Shown here: positions 7,527 through 16,617 of the stretch, in pieces
Layout of the letters: each line of letters opens with the position of its first letter
Position numbering within the stretch: position 1 is the first letter of the stretch
Assembly: GCA_905214315.1 (NCBI GenBank)
Contig: CAJMLN010000023.1
Span: forward strand, 1-28,155
Origin: an uncultured bacterium
GTDB taxonomy: Bacteria; Bacillota; Clostridia; Christensenellales; QALW01
Direction: 5' to 3'
Length of the DNA stretch: 28,155 nucleotides
Program-made: the position numbers and the translations under genes
The notes under the pieces: generated by a model
The model's database searches: none
Told to the model about the DNA's origin: nothing
The model's input: only the letters and a program-made list of their open reading frames with translations

Positions 7527-8633
7527 ATGGCCGGGCTGTATATTCATATTCCGTTTTGCGAAAAAAAGTGCGCGTATTGTGATTTTGTTTCTTTTGGCGG
7601 CAGACAGATTCGTCTGCCGTCTTATTTGCTTGCACTGAAAAACGAAGCCCTCCTCTACCGGGGAGAAAGCGTGGATACGGTTTTTATCGGCGGGGGAACG
7701 CCCAGCCTGATGGCACCGGGGCAGGCCGGAGATTTGCTGGATTTTCTGCATAAAAATTTTGTGTTTGCGCCGGCGGCGGAGGTTACCATTGAGTGCAATC
7801 CCGCGTCGCTGACCTATGAAAAGCTTGTGGAATATAAAGCGGCGGGAATTAAACGGATTTCTATCGGCGCGCAGAGCCTGAGTGACGAGGTTTTAAGTGA
7901 AATCGGCCGCTGTCATACGCTGCGCCAGCTGGAGGAGGCAATCAATAACGCAAAACGGGCAGGCTTTGATGATTTTAATTTGGATCTGATTTTTGCATTG
8001 CCGGGGCAGACGGCAGAGGCCTGGGAAAAAACGCTTTTGCAGGCGCTAACGTATCAGCCGGCGCATATTTCCTGCTATTCGCTTACTGTGGAGCCGAACA
8101 CGCCCCTGGGAAAGGAAGTGCTTTCGGGGAAGCTTCGGCTGCCGGAGGAAGAGACGGAGCGGACCATGTATGCGGCGGCGCAGCGGATTCTGGCCCCGCA
8201 GGGAATTTTTCAGTATGAGATATCCAACTATGCAAAAAAAGGCAGGGAATGCCGGCATAACCTTAATTACTGGCTGTGCGGCGAGTATATCGGCTTAGGC
8301 TGCGCGGCGCATTCCTATTACGGCGGCGCCCGGTACCGGAATACGGAAAATCTGGAGGATTATATCGCGCAAAAGGATATTGTGCGCGAGCGGCAGGTTC
8401 TTTCCGAAAAAGACAGAATGGAAGAGCGGATTTTTTTAGGTCTGCGGATGAACCGCGGTATGGATATCGCCGCTTTTGAAAGGGATTTTAGCATTTCTTT
8501 TTTTGCACGGTATAAAAGGGTGATAGAAAAAAACCGCAGCCGGAAGCTGTTGGAAGAAGATAACCGGTTTTTGCGGCTTACGGAAAAGGGCCGGGATTTT
8601 GCCGATGCCGTAGCTTTGGACTTTATGGAATAG
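7527..8633 (+). CDS. hemW: HemW, radical-SAM heme chaperone-like protein
   Basis: 368 aa, normal for HemW. The radical SAM cluster motif CX3CX2C is C11-C15-C18 in HIPFCEKKCAYCDF. The SAM-binding glycine motif FIGGGTPS follows. The HNxxYW signature (HNLNYW) and CAAHSY separate HemW from the true coproporphyrinogen dehydrogenase HemN. HemW binds heme and is thought to deliver it to target proteins. Many older annotations call this family oxygen-independent coproporphyrinogen III oxidase. It starts one base after lepA. In many Bacillota hrcA-grpE-dnaK follow; here a terminator closes the unit instead. Confidence 0.95.
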   Translation: MAGLYIHIPFCEKKCAYCDFVSFGGRQIRLPSYLLALKNEALLYRGESVDTVFIGGGTPSLMAPGQAGDLLDFLHKNFVFAPAAEVTIECNPASLTYEKLVEYKAAGIKRISIGAQSLSDEVLSEIGRCHTLRQLEEAINNAKRAGFDDFNLDLIFALPGQTAEAWEKTLLQALTYQPAHISCYSLTVEPNTPLGKEVLSGKLRLPEEETERTMYAAAQRILAPQGIFQYEISNYAKKGRECRHNLNYWLCGEYIGLGCAAHSYYGGARYRNTENLEDYIAQKDIVRERQVLSEKDRMEERIFLGLRMNRGMDIAAFERDFSISFFARYKRVIEKNRSRKLLEEDNRFLRLTEKGRDFADAVALDFME

Positions 8634-8636
8634 GAT

Positions 8637-8667
8637 AAAAAGAGCGTTTGAAGCGCTCTTTTTTTAC
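8637..8667 (+). terminator. Rho-independent terminator after hemW
   Basis: AAAAAGAGCG (8637-8646) pairs with CGCTCTTTTT (8654-8663), with the T run continuing to 8665. It lies a few bases after the hemW stop. Confidence 0.85.
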
Positions 8668-8733
8668 TTTTGGGTATTTTCGCTAAACAATTGTAAATAA
8701 TAGTAAATAACTGACAAAGCGGAGGTAAAAACA

Positions 8734-11700
8734 GTGAAAAATACCCGAAAACTAAAAAAATATGCCAGAGAGCTTTACGGCAGGCTGGAGGAGCTTTTTG
8801 AAAAGCACGCCGCGGAGATTGACGGGAACCATAAGCTTGTTTGGATTGCTGATAATAAAAACCGCATTCTGAATATCGCGTCGTCGCTGTATCTGGAAAT
8901 TCCTTTATGCCGGCTGCCGGAGGGCGGTGAAAATCTGCGTGTTTTTGAACTGGCGCAGGAACTGGTGGAGCAGAGCAACGGGATTGTTAATGCCGATACC
9001 GTGGAAATTACACGGAATTTTTCGCTTACCTTTGAAGAATTTGATTTTTTGCCTGTAGCAATCAAGCTGAATTTATTGCGCCTGATAGAAAAAATTCTTC
9101 AAAACCCCGAACGATTTGAAAAATATGCTTCCAATACTGCAAAATCTTTGATTCTGTTTAATGAGGTTGATTTTGCGGTTTTGCGGGACAGCTGCCTTGT
9201 ACAGCAGCAATTGCTGCTGCAGGACAGCGGTTACAGGATGTCGGACGAGGCCTCCAGGAACCGGTACAGAAAAGCGGTTGCGCAGCTTGCACGCAGCAGC
9301 CAAAAGAGCGAAGTGGCGATTGTTGAAAAATTGCAGAGCAGCTCTTTCGGGGCAGCGGAACAGCTTTTCGGTACGCAGCGCCGTTTTTTTGCTGAAAGCA
9401 TTGGCGCACCCGTTGTACGGGAGCATCCTGCGGGACGGCTTGCTGTATATGCAGTGGCAGTAACGCTTCTTACGGCGTTGGTGCTGTTTTTGTTGTTTTT
9501 TATTCCTGCACCGTTTTGGTGCAGAATCGTATTGGCGGCCGCGTCCATTGCGCCGCTGCTGACGATTTTCAGTAATATTTTGAACCGCGGTATCCTGCGC
9601 AGAATCAAGCCCAGTCAGCCTCTCCGGCTGAAAGCGGAGTATGCGGATACCCCCGAAAATAAAACGGCGGTTACCTTGACGGTATTGCTTGATTCGGTAA
9701 AAAGTGCCGATAAAGCCTTGAAAACCATGGAAGAGTACTGCGCGGGCAATCGGATTGATAACGGCGTGTATGTCATTCTGGCGGATCTGAAACCGGCAAA
9801 AGCAGCGGAGCAGGAGGGCGACGAGGCGCTGATTGAAAGACTGGTGAAGGGGCTTGCCGAGCTGAATTCCCGCTGGGGTGATAGATTTTCGGCCATTGTA
9901 CGCGGCCGGGAAAAGAGCGGAAAGGAATATTTTGGATGGGAGCGGAAGCGCGGTGCGCTTCTGCAGCTGGTGCGCTATATTCGGGACGGAGAGGAAAATT
10001 TCCGTGTTTTTGAAAACAAGGAATTGCTGAAAAATGTAAAATATATCTGTACGCTGGATGCAGATACGGTTCTGCCGCCGGATTGTGTAAAAAAATTGAT
10101 GGGAGTCATTGCGCACCCTGCCAATAAGCTTGTTTTAAAAAACGGCCGTTATGCGGGTGGCTTTGGTCTGGTGCAGCCCGGGGTGGGCAACGCACCGGGA
10201 AAACAGAGCCTGTTTGCCGCTGCGATGGCGCCGGTCGGCGGGATTGACGCCTATAACTGTTGCAGTGCCGAATTATACAAGGACTTTTTTAAAAGTGGTA
10301 GCTTTTGCGGCAAGGGGATTTTTGATGTGGAGGGCTACGATCTTTTAGTAAGCGAGCGCATCCGTCCCAATACGGTGCTTTCCCATGATATTTTGGAGGG
10401 AGAATTGCTGCATACCCTTGTGGCGGATGACGTAACGGTTTTGGATGAATTTCCGCAGGAGCCGATGACGTATTTTAAACGTGCCGAGCGTTGGGTGCGC
10501 GGGGACTGGCAGCTGGCCGGATGGCTGTTTGGCGATCTGGGCGCTGTTTCCAAATGGAAGATCTTTTATAACCTGGTACAGTCTTTGTTCGCACCGGGAA
10601 TTTTGCTGCAGGCCTTTGCAGCGCCTTTTTTCGGCGTAACTGGGTATCTGATTTGGCTGGGATGCCTTGTGGAGCTGCTAATACCGGTTTTCTTTGTGTA
10701 TATGGACGCCCTGCGCTTTAATCGTGAAAAATATGAATTTTCTGATGGCCGTCAAAGCCGGCATAACAGTATGAAACGGGCGTTTTATGCGGGGATATTT
10801 TTGCCGTTTGAAGCGTTTACCCATGTGAGCGCCGCGGCGAAGGCTTTGTGGCGCCGGCTTGTGAGCCATAAAAAAATCCTGCAGTGGACTACCTTTGCCG
10901 CTTCCTCCGGTGCCAAGACTGTGGCGGGATATTACCGCTTTATGATGCCTTCGCTTGTTTTGGCGGGAATTTTTTACCTGGTATGCCTCTATTGCGGAAT
11001 TGGTATCGTGTCCGGCCTGGCGGTTACCGCGCTGTGGATGGCCGCGCCGTATTTTGCCTTTATAAGCGGGCAGAAGGTAACCAAAGAGCAGTATCGGCTG
11101 CTGCCGGATGAAGTGTTTTCCTTGAAAATTCTTTCCATGCGCACGCTGCGCTTCTTCTATGAGGCTTTGGCAGACAACGGCTTTCTTATGCCGGACAATC
11201 TTCAGTTAAAGCCTTATAAAGGATATGCCAAGCGTACCTCGCCTACCAATATCGGCTTTGCATTGCTCAGCGCCTGCTGCGGGCTGAGGCTGGGGGCGTA
11301 TTCGCCATCCCTGTGCGCTGAAAACCTTGAACAGCAGATACGTGCGGTTTCCCAGCTGCCTAAATACAAGGGACATCTCTATAACTGGTATGATACTGAT
11401 AAAAAATCACCGTTGACGGAATACGTATCCAGCGTGGACAGCGGAAATTATTGTGCTTCACTGATTACCGTACAGGCTATGCTGGAACAGATTAAAGAGC
11501 GGTTGATTTTGGGGAAAAGTGAATGCAGAGGCATCGGTGATTTGCTTTCTTCGGCGGTGGATGAGGCGGAAGAGGACTTTAAAATCCATTTGACGGAATA
11601 CGCCAATGCTTTTTATAACAGCACCGGTAAAAAGGCCGCGGAAATCGCGCAGAAATTTTTAAAGGACGGAACGCTGGCAAGCTGTGAGGCGGCAGAGTAT

Positions 11701-14700
11701 CCGGCCCGGCTTGTTCGCTGTTGGCTGGCCGATTATGAGGGATTGAGCTTCCCACAGGAAATTTTTGAAGCGATTGAGCGGACGGAGGAATTTAATCTCA
11801 AACCCCTGAAGGATTTTTTGCATTCTTTTCCGATGCCGGTTAAGGAAGTTCTGGCGGTGAATGAGCACTTTGAAGAGAAGATTGATAGCTGTGTTTGGTC
11901 AGCCGGAAGGGAAAAGTATGCGGATTTGATTCGTCAGGTAAAGGCAGCGTTTCGGAATATTTATCAATATGCCTTCGCCATTGAGCAAAAATGCGCGGGG
12001 ATCTACCGATTTATAGAGCAGACGCTGGATGAGATCGATTTTGCCTGTCTGTTCAACAGCGAGAAAAAACTGCTTGCCATTGGCATCAACACCCGTGAGA
12101 ATAAGCAGAGTGTCAACTGCTATGATATGCTTTGCTCGGAGGCCCGGCTTACCAGCCTTACGGCAATTGCGCTGGGAAAAATTCCGGCGGAGCACTGGTT
12201 TAAGCTGGCGCGTCCCTTTACAAGGCTTTATGATCTGCCCCTCTGTCTTTCCTGGAGCGGTACCATGTTTGAATATCTGATGCCGGATATCTTTATCAAG
12301 TCCTCGGAAAATTCCATGCTGTATACCTCGGCATCCATAGCGGTAAAGGCACAGGAGGAGTTTCAGAGCAAAAGCGGAATCTGGGGAATTTCGGAATCGG
12401 CCTTTCATGCGTTTGATTATTCCAGAGAATATAAATACCGGGCGTTTGGTGTTCCGGCTATTGCGGTATCTACTTTTAAGGCGGAAAAGATTTTTTCCCC
12501 GTATTCCTGCCTGCTGGCGTTGGAATACGCGCCCCAGGAATGTATGCAGAATATTGTGCGACTGGTAGAGCATGGCATGACCGGAAGCTATGGCATGTAT
12601 GAAGCCATTGATTTTAAACATTGCGAAAGCAGCGGGGAACCGGGAATCGTATATTCCCATATGGCGCATCATGCGGGCATGAGTCTTTGCGCACTGACCA
12701 ACTGCCTGTGCGGTCAAGCACTGCGAAAAGCCTTTTCAAACCGGAGCTTTGTGGCGGCGGTATCTGTATTGCTGGAAGAAAAAATGCCGATGGGCGTACT
12801 GCCGCGCAAGCAGCTGCCGGAAGAGGAAAAACAGGTGCTCTATGGCGCATCAGAGCTGAAGCGGGAATATATGGCACCGGATAAGCAGGCGCGGGAGGTT
12901 TTGCTGCTGGATAACGGCCTGATGAAGCTGTTTGCCTCTTCGGACGGTTATCAGCAGGTATTCTGCGGTGATGTAGGATTGAATTCACCCTGTGAAACGG
13001 GCGTATCGCTTTATTTAAAGGACGAAAAGCTCAGCAGTATCACGTATCTGCCCTGCGGCGACAGCTCCGCGCAGTACCGCGCCGAATTTTTGCCGGGTGT
13101 AGCGGAATACCGGTTTGATGATTTTCATACCAAAGCTCGGCAAAGCGTTTTTCTTTCTTCCGGTGGAAACGCGGCGCTATGGCATGTTCAGGTGACTAAT
13201 AAAGGAGAAAAACCGGCGGAAAAAACACTTGCTTTTGTCAGTAAGGTAAGCCTTACAACGCAGGAAAGCTTTGAGGCACATCCTTATTTTAACGGCTTGT
13301 TTATGGAGACGGAAAGCTTTGACGGTATGCTGCTGGCGCATAACAGAAAGAGCGGATTTTGGTGCGGGCTCAGTGTGCTGGCTGAGGAGGAGACGGTATT
13401 TGCCACCGACGCGCTGAAGGTTTTCGGTCGAGGAAATGACAGTGATACGCCTTTGCTGGATTTTACTGACGCTCAAAAGAAAAATCCGATTACTCCTTGT
13501 ATGGCGGCGCAGACGACATTCCGGCTCGGCGCGGGCGAAAGCGCTGAGGCTGTATTCCTTCTTTCTTTCGGAAAGGATGCCGAGGAGGCCGTCAGCGCCC
13601 TGAAGCAGTTTAAAAACAAGGCGGCAGTAACCCTGGCGAAAGAAAACGCCGCTTTAAATGCCGGAGCCATGATCAGCGCGTCAAGCCTGAGCAAGGAGCA
13701 ATGGCTTCTTTCCTTAAAGCTTTGCGCGCTTGCGCGCAGCCGCGTAAGGGTACAGGAGCAGGCGGCGACTAAGCCGGATCAGCTGTGGAAATTTGGAATA
13801 TCTGACAGAAAGCCGCTGCTTACGATTCTTTTAGAACAGGATTTTACCCAGAACAGATTTTCAGACCTCATGCGTATAGCCGACTATCTTTTTGGAAAAG
13901 GATTGGGGCTGGAAATTCTGATCCTTGAAGATACGGCACAGGATTATTTAGACGGCAGCTTTCATACGGTAGACAGCATTATCAACCGTTTTTCAGCAAA
14001 GGAAATTACGCATCATATCCGGCTTTCCCAGCTGGAGGAGGGCGAATTAGAGCGTATAAAGAGCCTGAGCTTTGCTTTTATCAGCTGTTCTTTGGAGTTG
14101 GGCGAGCAGTTAAAGCGTGTAAATCCGCCGGTGAAAAAGCAGGAGGTAAAGGCCGGGCAAAATGAATATCCGGCATCGAGAAATCACCTGATTCCCGGTG
14201 AGTTTGACTGCGGGTACGGAAGATTTATCAATAACGGTAGCGAATACTATATCTATGCCCAGACGCCGGTACCGTGGTCGAATATTATTTGCAACGAAAA
14301 ATTCGGCTTTCTCTGCTGTGAAAACGGCGGCGGCTATATCTGGCAGGGCAATAGCAGTATGAATAAGCTGACGCCCTGGAGCAACGATGTGATCTATAAC
14401 CGCCTGGGCGAGGCTGTGTATCTGCGGGATAATAAAATTTCCCGGTTCTGGAGCATCACCCGGGCGCCGGTTGACAACGGGGACGGCTATGACTGTATTT
14501 ACGGCCATGGCTATGCGGTATACCGTTACGGCGGCTTTGGTATGGCCCAGCAGCAAACGGTGTTTGTGCACAAAACGCTGCCGGTAAAGGTTACGATGGT
14601 GGAATGCGAGGACATGAAAGACCGTGACATCGATGCGTTTTATTATTGCGATCCCGTGATGGGGAGCAATAAGGCGGAATCCTATAAATATTTAAAGGCG

Positions 14701-16482
14701 GAAGAGCTTTTCGGAATGCTGTGCGTACGGCGGGAAAACGGATATTTCTTTATCTATTCCGAAAATGCGGAGTACAATAGCGATAAAAGCGCGTTTTTCG
14801 GTGGAGGAACCCTGAAAAAGCCGCAGGCGGTACAGGAAGGAGCATTTTGCAGCGGCTGCGGGGACGAGCTGGTGCTGTCACTCCGGTGCCGGGCGGGGCG
14901 CCGTTTTACGGTGTTTTGCGGGTATGCGGCCGATAAAGGGGAATTGGCGAGACTGGCGGAAATTCTGAAAGATGCGGATCCCCTGCTTTGGCTGGAGGAT
15001 GTAAAGCAGGACTGGGAAACGCGGATCCGCGCCGTTCAAATTAAAACGCCGGAGCGAAAGCTGGATATTTTGTTTAATAACTGGCTGTATTATCAGACAA
15101 TGAGCTCCCGACTGCTTGCGCGCTGCGGCTTTTATCAGGCAGGCGGCGCGTACGGCTTCCGCGATCAGCTGCAGGATTGCCTGGCGCTGATGATCAGCGA
15201 TCCGGGCTTTGTACGGCGGCATTTGCTACTTTGCGCCTCGCATCAGTTTAAAGAGGGGGACGTGCAGCATTGGTGGCACCCGCCTTATGCGGGGGTACGA
15301 ACCACGGTCAGCGATGATCTGCTGTTTTTGCCCTTTGTTGCCGCTAAATATTTTGAGGTTACCGGAGAAAAGCAGATATTTGATGAAGTTGTGCCTTATT
15401 TGGAGGGGCACAGCCTGAACGGCAGACATGATCTGTATGAGAACGCTTGGCCGTCGCAGGAGAGTGCTTCGCTTTATGAGCATTGTATGCGCGCGCTTCG
15501 TCTTGTGATCAAGCGCAGCGGCAGGCATAATCTTCCCCTCATTCTCGGTGGCGACTGGAACGACGGCATGAACGGCGTCGGCAAGGAGGGCAAAGGAGAG
15601 AGCGTATGGCTGGGGTGGTTCCTGTATTCAGTAATCAGTCGGTTTTTACCGGTCTGCCGTCTCTATAGTGCAGAGGATGAACAAATGCTCAGAGAACATG
15701 CCAAAAAGCTGGCCAACGCACTGAATACTGTTTGTTGGGACGGGCAGTGGTATAGGCGCGCCTTTGATGACGAAGGCCGGATCATCGGTGCCAGTGACGC
15801 CGAATGCTGCCGTATTGATGCGATTTCCCAGGCCTGGGCGGTACTTTCCGGCGCAGGTAAGCCCGATAAATGCAAAATTGCGCTAGATTCTCTGGAACGG
15901 TTGCTGATCGACAGGGAAAACGGAATTGTCAAGCTGCTGACGCCGCCGTTTACCAAGGAAGCCGGGGCGGGATATATCGGCGAATATGTTTCCGGCGTTC
16001 GGGAAAACGGAGGGCAGTATACCCATGGCGCAGTCTGGACGGCTTCGGCCTTTGCACAGATTGGAGAAGGCGACAAATGCGCGGAGATCCTGGATTTGAT
16101 CAATCCGATCAGCCATACCATGACAAAAGCCGCGGCGGCCAAATATATGCTGGAGCCCTACAGCGTGCCGGCGGATATCTATGCAAATGAAGAGAATAAA
16201 GGCCGCGGCGGCTGGAGCTGGTATACCGCGTCTTCGGCCATGTATTTTACGTCGGTGCTGCATGATATGCTGGGCGTTAATGTGGAGGCCGGCAAGGTTA
16301 CGGTGGACCCCAGAATTCCCTCCTCCTGGCAGGAGTATTCGGTAGAGATCAATACCGAGCATCTTTCCTGCTGTGTGAAGGTACTCAATCCGGACGGGCG
16401 CAGCGAGGGAGTGCGCAGCCTTACTGCGGCGGAGAAAGAAGGCGTGCTCGCCGCCGGCAGTGAGATCCGCGTTGTGATGTGA
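8734..16482 (+). CDS. ndvB: Giant cyclic beta-1,2-glucan synthase-like protein (GT84 - middle glucanotransferase - GH94)
   Basis: 2582 aa from GTG at 8734, with GGAGGT 7 bases upstream; usual family length is about 2700-2900 aa. Hydrophobic segments at about residues 233-253 and 258-280 precede a membrane glycosyltransferase (GT84) domain with DAD at 442-444 (CTLDADTVLP) and RAERWVRGDWQ at 583-593. More TM segments follow at about 605-660, 680-700 and 735-770. A soluble middle region (about 815-1330, with PTNIGFALLS and YSHMAHHAGMS) corresponds to the part recently assigned as the cyclising transglycosylase in this family. The C-terminal third is a GH94 phosphorylase module: beta-sandwich near 1810-1890 (TPVPWSN, LTPWSND), then the alpha/alpha barrel with WWHPPYAGVRTTVSDD and GGDWNDGMN (2272-2280), whose second Asp (D2277) fits the general acid. 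The expected reaction is polymerisation of UDP-glucose to beta-1,2-glucan, with cyclisation and chain-length trimming. No glucan exporter gene is adjacent and no clear promoter was seen. Confidence 0.9.
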   Translation: MKNTRKLKKYARELYGRLEELFEKHAAEIDGNHKLVWIADNKNRILNIASSLYLEIPLCRLPEGGENLRVFELAQELVEQSNGIVNADTVEITRNFSLTFEEFDFLPVAIKLNLLRLIEKILQNPERFEKYASNTAKSLILFNEVDFAVLRDSCLVQQQLLLQDSGYRMSDEASRNRYRKAVAQLARSSQKSEVAIVEKLQSSSFGAAEQLFGTQRRFFAESIGAPVVREHPAGRLAVYAVAVTLLTALVLFLLFFIPAPFWCRIVLAAASIAPLLTIFSNILNRGILRRIKPSQPLRLKAEYADTPENKTAVTLTVLLDSVKSADKALKTMEEYCAGNRIDNGVYVILADLKPAKAAEQEGDEALIERLVKGLAELNSRWGDRFSAIVRGREKSGKEYFGWERKRGALLQLVRYIRDGEENFRVFENKELLKNVKYICTLDADTVLPPDCVKKLMGVIAHPANKLVLKNGRYAGGFGLVQPGVGNAPGKQSLFAAAMAPVGGIDAYNCCSAELYKDFFKSGSFCGKGIFDVEGYDLLVSERIRPNTVLSHDILEGELLHTLVADDVTVLDEFPQEPMTYFKRAERWVRGDWQLAGWLFGDLGAVSKWKIFYNLVQSLFAPGILLQAFAAPFFGVTGYLIWLGCLVELLIPVFFVYMDALRFNREKYEFSDGRQSRHNSMKRAFYAGIFLPFEAFTHVSAAAKALWRRLVSHKKILQWTTFAASSGAKTVAGYYRFMMPSLVLAGIFYLVCLYCGIGIVSGLAVTALWMAAPYFAFISGQKVTKEQYRLLPDEVFSLKILSMRTLRFFYEALADNGFLMPDNLQLKPYKGYAKRTSPTNIGFALLSACCGLRLGAYSPSLCAENLEQQIRAVSQLPKYKGHLYNWYDTDKKSPLTEYVSSVDSGNYCASLITVQAMLEQIKERLILGKSECRGIGDLLSSAVDEAEEDFKIHLTEYANAFYNSTGKKAAEIAQKFLKDGTLASCEAAEYPARLVRCWLADYEGLSFPQEIFEAIERTEEFNLKPLKDFLHSFPMPVKEVLAVNEHFEEKIDSCVWSAGREKYADLIRQVKAAFRNIYQYAFAIEQKCAGIYRFIEQTLDEIDFACLFNSEKKLLAIGINTRENKQSVNCYDMLCSEARLTSLTAIALGKIPAEHWFKLARPFTRLYDLPLCLSWSGTMFEYLMPDIFIKSSENSMLYTSASIAVKAQEEFQSKSGIWGISESAFHAFDYSREYKYRAFGVPAIAVSTFKAEKIFSPYSCLLALEYAPQECMQNIVRLVEHGMTGSYGMYEAIDFKHCESSGEPGIVYSHMAHHAGMSLCALTNCLCGQALRKAFSNRSFVAAVSVLLEEKMPMGVLPRKQLPEEEKQVLYGASELKREYMAPDKQAREVLLLDNGLMKLFASSDGYQQVFCGDVGLNSPCETGVSLYLKDEKLSSITYLPCGDSSAQYRAEFLPGVAEYRFDDFHTKARQSVFLSSGGNAALWHVQVTNKGEKPAEKTLAFVSKVSLTTQESFEAHPYFNGLFMETESFDGMLLAHNRKSGFWCGLSVLAEEETVFATDALKVFGRGNDSDTPLLDFTDAQKKNPITPCMAAQTTFRLGAGESAEAVFLLSFGKDAEEAVSALKQFKNKAAVTLAKENAALNAGAMISASSLSKEQWLLSLKLCALARSRVRVQEQAATKPDQLWKFGISDRKPLLTILLEQDFTQNRFSDLMRIADYLFGKGLGLEILILEDTAQDYLDGSFHTVDSIINRFSAKEITHHIRLSQLEEGELERIKSLSFAFISCSLELGEQLKRVNPPVKKQEVKAGQNEYPASRNHLIPGEFDCGYGRFINNGSEYYIYAQTPVPWSNIICNEKFGFLCCENGGGYIWQGNSSMNKLTPWSNDVIYNRLGEAVYLRDNKISRFWSITRAPVDNGDGYDCIYGHGYAVYRYGGFGMAQQQTVFVHKTLPVKVTMVECEDMKDRDIDAFYYCDPVMGSNKAESYKYLKAEELFGMLCVRRENGYFFIYSENAEYNSDKSAFFGGGTLKKPQAVQEGAFCSGCGDELVLSLRCRAGRRFTVFCGYAADKGELARLAEILKDADPLLWLEDVKQDWETRIRAVQIKTPERKLDILFNNWLYYQTMSSRLLARCGFYQAGGAYGFRDQLQDCLALMISDPGFVRRHLLLCASHQFKEGDVQHWWHPPYAGVRTTVSDDLLFLPFVAAKYFEVTGEKQIFDEVVPYLEGHSLNGRHDLYENAWPSQESASLYEHCMRALRLVIKRSGRHNLPLILGGDWNDGMNGVGKEGKGESVWLGWFLYSVISRFLPVCRLYSAEDEQMLREHAKKLANALNTVCWDGQWYRRAFDDEGRIIGASDAECCRIDAISQAWAVLSGAGKPDKCKIALDSLERLLIDRENGIVKLLTPPFTKEAGAGYIGEYVSGVRENGGQYTHGAVWTASAFAQIGEGDKCAEILDLINPISHTMTKAAAAKYMLEPYSVPADIYANEENKGRGGWSWYTASSAMYFTSVLHDMLGVNVEAGKVTVDPRIPSSWQEYSVEINTEHLSCCVKVLNPDGRSEGVRSLTAAEKEGVLAAGSEIRVVM

Positions 16483-16490
16483 GTTCTTGT

Positions 16491-16533
16491 CTTCCCTGAA
16501 CCCGGGAGAACGGGGTTCAGGGAAGATTTTTTT
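16491..16533 (+). terminator. Rho-independent terminator after the giant glucan synthase
   Basis: A perfect 13-base stem, CTTCCCTGAACCC (16491-16503) with GGGTTCAGGGAAG (16513-16525), is followed by seven T. It is one of the strongest terminators in the window. Confidence 0.93.
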
Positions 16534-16559
16534 ATCGCAGTGTGGCACATGTTATTCTG

Positions 16560-16588
16560 TTGACTTTTAGAGAGGAAAACAATATAAT
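16560..16588 (+). promoter_or_regulatory. Near-consensus promoter of ygiQ-era-yqzL-recO
   Basis: TTGACT (16560-16565) and TATAAT (16583-16588) are separated by exactly 17 bases, 29 bases ahead of the ygiQ start codon. Confidence 0.88.
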
Positions 16589-16617
16589 ATTTTTAAATAA
16601 GTTTAAAGGATATTTTT

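Noticed and set aside
8690..8712. Near-repeat GTAAATAATAGTAAATAA before the giant gene as a promoter or operator
   Set aside because: No -35/-10 pair with acceptable spacing was found; short AT-rich repeats are expected by chance.
9073..10116. 347-codon open frame antisense to the giant glucan synthase
   Set aside because: Antisense to a conserved GT84 domain, low-complexity basic composition, no promoter or ribosome-binding site.
11899..12717. 272-codon minus-strand open frame
   Set aside because: Shadow of the middle domain of the glucan synthase; no independent signals.
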